From positions 1 to 5,970 of the forward strand of contig JAPLBI010000062.1 of assembly GCA_026392815.1 (NCBI GenBank): 5,970 nucleotides of DNA, in the 5' to 3' direction. Below, in pieces: positions 5,445 to 5,970 of this stretch. Under the pieces are notes generated by a model. The model made no database searches. It worked only from the letters and a program-made list of their open reading frames with translations, and was not told where the DNA came from. How positions within the stretch are numbered: the stretch's first letter is position 1; the number at the start of each line of letters is the position of its first letter. The translations under genes and the position numbers were made by a program. The stretch comes from Actinomycetota bacterium (GTDB taxonomy: Bacteria; Actinomycetota; Actinomycetes; Nanopelagicales; Nanopelagicaceae).

Positions 5445-5970
5445 AGTGTTTGGCCTTCTGCTATTTCGTAGGATTGTTTCTCGGTTATGACTGCACTTAT
5501 GTACTTTGCTGGTGTTACATCAAAAGCTGGATTAAAGGTCTTGGCTCCAATTGGTGCGACTTGGATTCCCTTGAAATGGGTTAACTCTTCATCTCCACGT
5601 ATCTCAATATGTATTTCACTTCCGGTTTTAATGCTGCGATCAACTGTTGATTCTGGCGCAACCACGAGAAATGGAATTCCCGCAGCGTGACAAGCAAGTG
5701 CCACGCTTAGCGAACCAATCTTGTTTGCAGAATCACCGTTTTTAGCAATTCGATCTGCCCCAATTAGAGCAGCATCGATACGACCGCTCAAGATCGCCAT
5801 CGCTGCCGCGCCATCTGGTTCGATGCGATAAGGGATATCGGATTTCATTAACTCCCATGCGGTCAAACGTGAGCCTTGAAGTAACGGACGAGTTTCATCT
5901 GCGTAAACCTCTTTAACAAAGCCACGCTTATGCATCTCTTTAATAACACCGAGCGCCGTACCGGTACCGG
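5441..5970 (-). CDS. mtnA: S-methyl-5-thioribose-1-phosphate isomerase, C-terminal part (5' end outside window)
   Basis: The frame is open to the window edge and reads GTGTALGVIKEMHKRG, then VYADETRPLLQGSRLTAWEL, GADRIAKNGDSANKIGSL, VAPESTVD and NPAFDVTPAKYISAVITEK. These are signature blocks of MtnA in the eIF2B-alpha/MtnA isomerase family. The aspartate of GADR is the catalytic acid/base residue known from the Bacillus enzyme; the catalytic cysteine lies before the window. The enzyme turns 5-methylthioribose 1-phosphate into the ribulose 1-phosphate, and some relatives also act on 5-deoxyribose 1-phosphate. About 175 of the usual 340-350 residues are present. The internal ATG at 5935 is not the real start, since homology continues upstream of it without interruption. 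The stop overlaps the next gene as ATGA, so the two are tightly coupled and probably work in one pathway. Confidence 0.93.
   Translation of the reverse strand, partial: GTGTALGVIKEMHKRGFVKEVYADETRPLLQGSRLTAWELMKSDIPYRIEPDGAAAMAILSGRIDAALIGADRIAKNGDSANKIGSLSVALACHAAGIPFLVVAPESTVDRSIKTGSEIHIEIRGDEELTHFKGIQVAPIGAKTFNPAFDVTPAKYISAVITEKQSYEIAEGQTL
5454..5459 (-). promoter_or_regulatory. Shine-Dalgarno site for the aldolase/dehydrogenase inside the mtnA end
   Basis: The minus strand reads AGAAGG within the last codons of mtnA, 9 nt before the ATG at 5444. It supports this start and the ATGA overlap. Confidence 0.55.

Noticed and set aside
5441..5935. mtnA as a short complete gene starting at the ATG at 5935
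   Set aside because: The frame stays open to the window edge and the residues before this ATG (GTGTALGVIKE) are characteristic MtnA sequence, so the gene is simply cut by the window.
5956..5970. GGTACCGGTACC-like direct repeat at the window end
   Set aside because: It encodes the Gly-Thr-Gly-Thr motif of MtnA; coding constraint explains it.

Overview
The window reads as chromosomal DNA of a moderate-GC actinobacterium with a compact genome. The tRNA-Thr(GGT), tRNA-Met(CAT), rpmG (ribosomal protein L33) order is a familiar actinobacterial arrangement. The fairly AT-rich wobble positions, short leaders, and ATGA and TAATG gene junctions would fit streamlined freshwater Actinobacteria (acI / Nanopelagicales-like). 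That placement is inference, not something the sequence proves. Every supported gene lies on the minus strand, so the transcription order runs from high to low coordinates.

Region 1 (about 5970 to 1509) is a tightly packed metabolic operon. It holds the 3' half of mtnA (methylthioribose-1-phosphate isomerase family), a fused class II aldolase / short-chain dehydrogenase of the rhamnulose-1-phosphate aldolase/lactaldehyde dehydrogenase type, a type IV RuBisCO-like protein (RLP), and an FUSC/aromatic-acid-exporter-like membrane protein. mtnA and the aldolase share an ATGA overlap. The RLP most likely starts at a GTG behind a strong GGGGAGG site. The RLP and FUSC frames overlap by 79 nt, and the FUSC frame lacks its expected N-terminus, which suggests a deletion junction. 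Together the first three enzymes suggest salvage of a 5-modified pentose 1-phosphate (5-methylthioribose or 5-deoxyribose type): isomerisation to the ketose 1-phosphate, aldol cleavage to DHAP plus an aldehyde, then aldehyde oxidation. The RLP would act at an undefined side or alternative step.

Region 2 (about 1508 to 354) is a two-gene unit. A 39-residue cysteine-rich protein with its own Shine-Dalgarno is translationally coupled through TAATG to a zinc-free quinone-oxidoreductase-like MDR enzyme.

Region 3 (about 353 to 1) holds a likely promoter, tRNA-Thr(GGT), tRNA-Met(CAT), a 126-nt spacer with a 19-bp imperfect palindrome and a small hairpin, and the first five codons of rpmG. No stretch longer than about 130 nt lacks a gene. 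I see no insertion sequence, CRISPR array or other mobile element.
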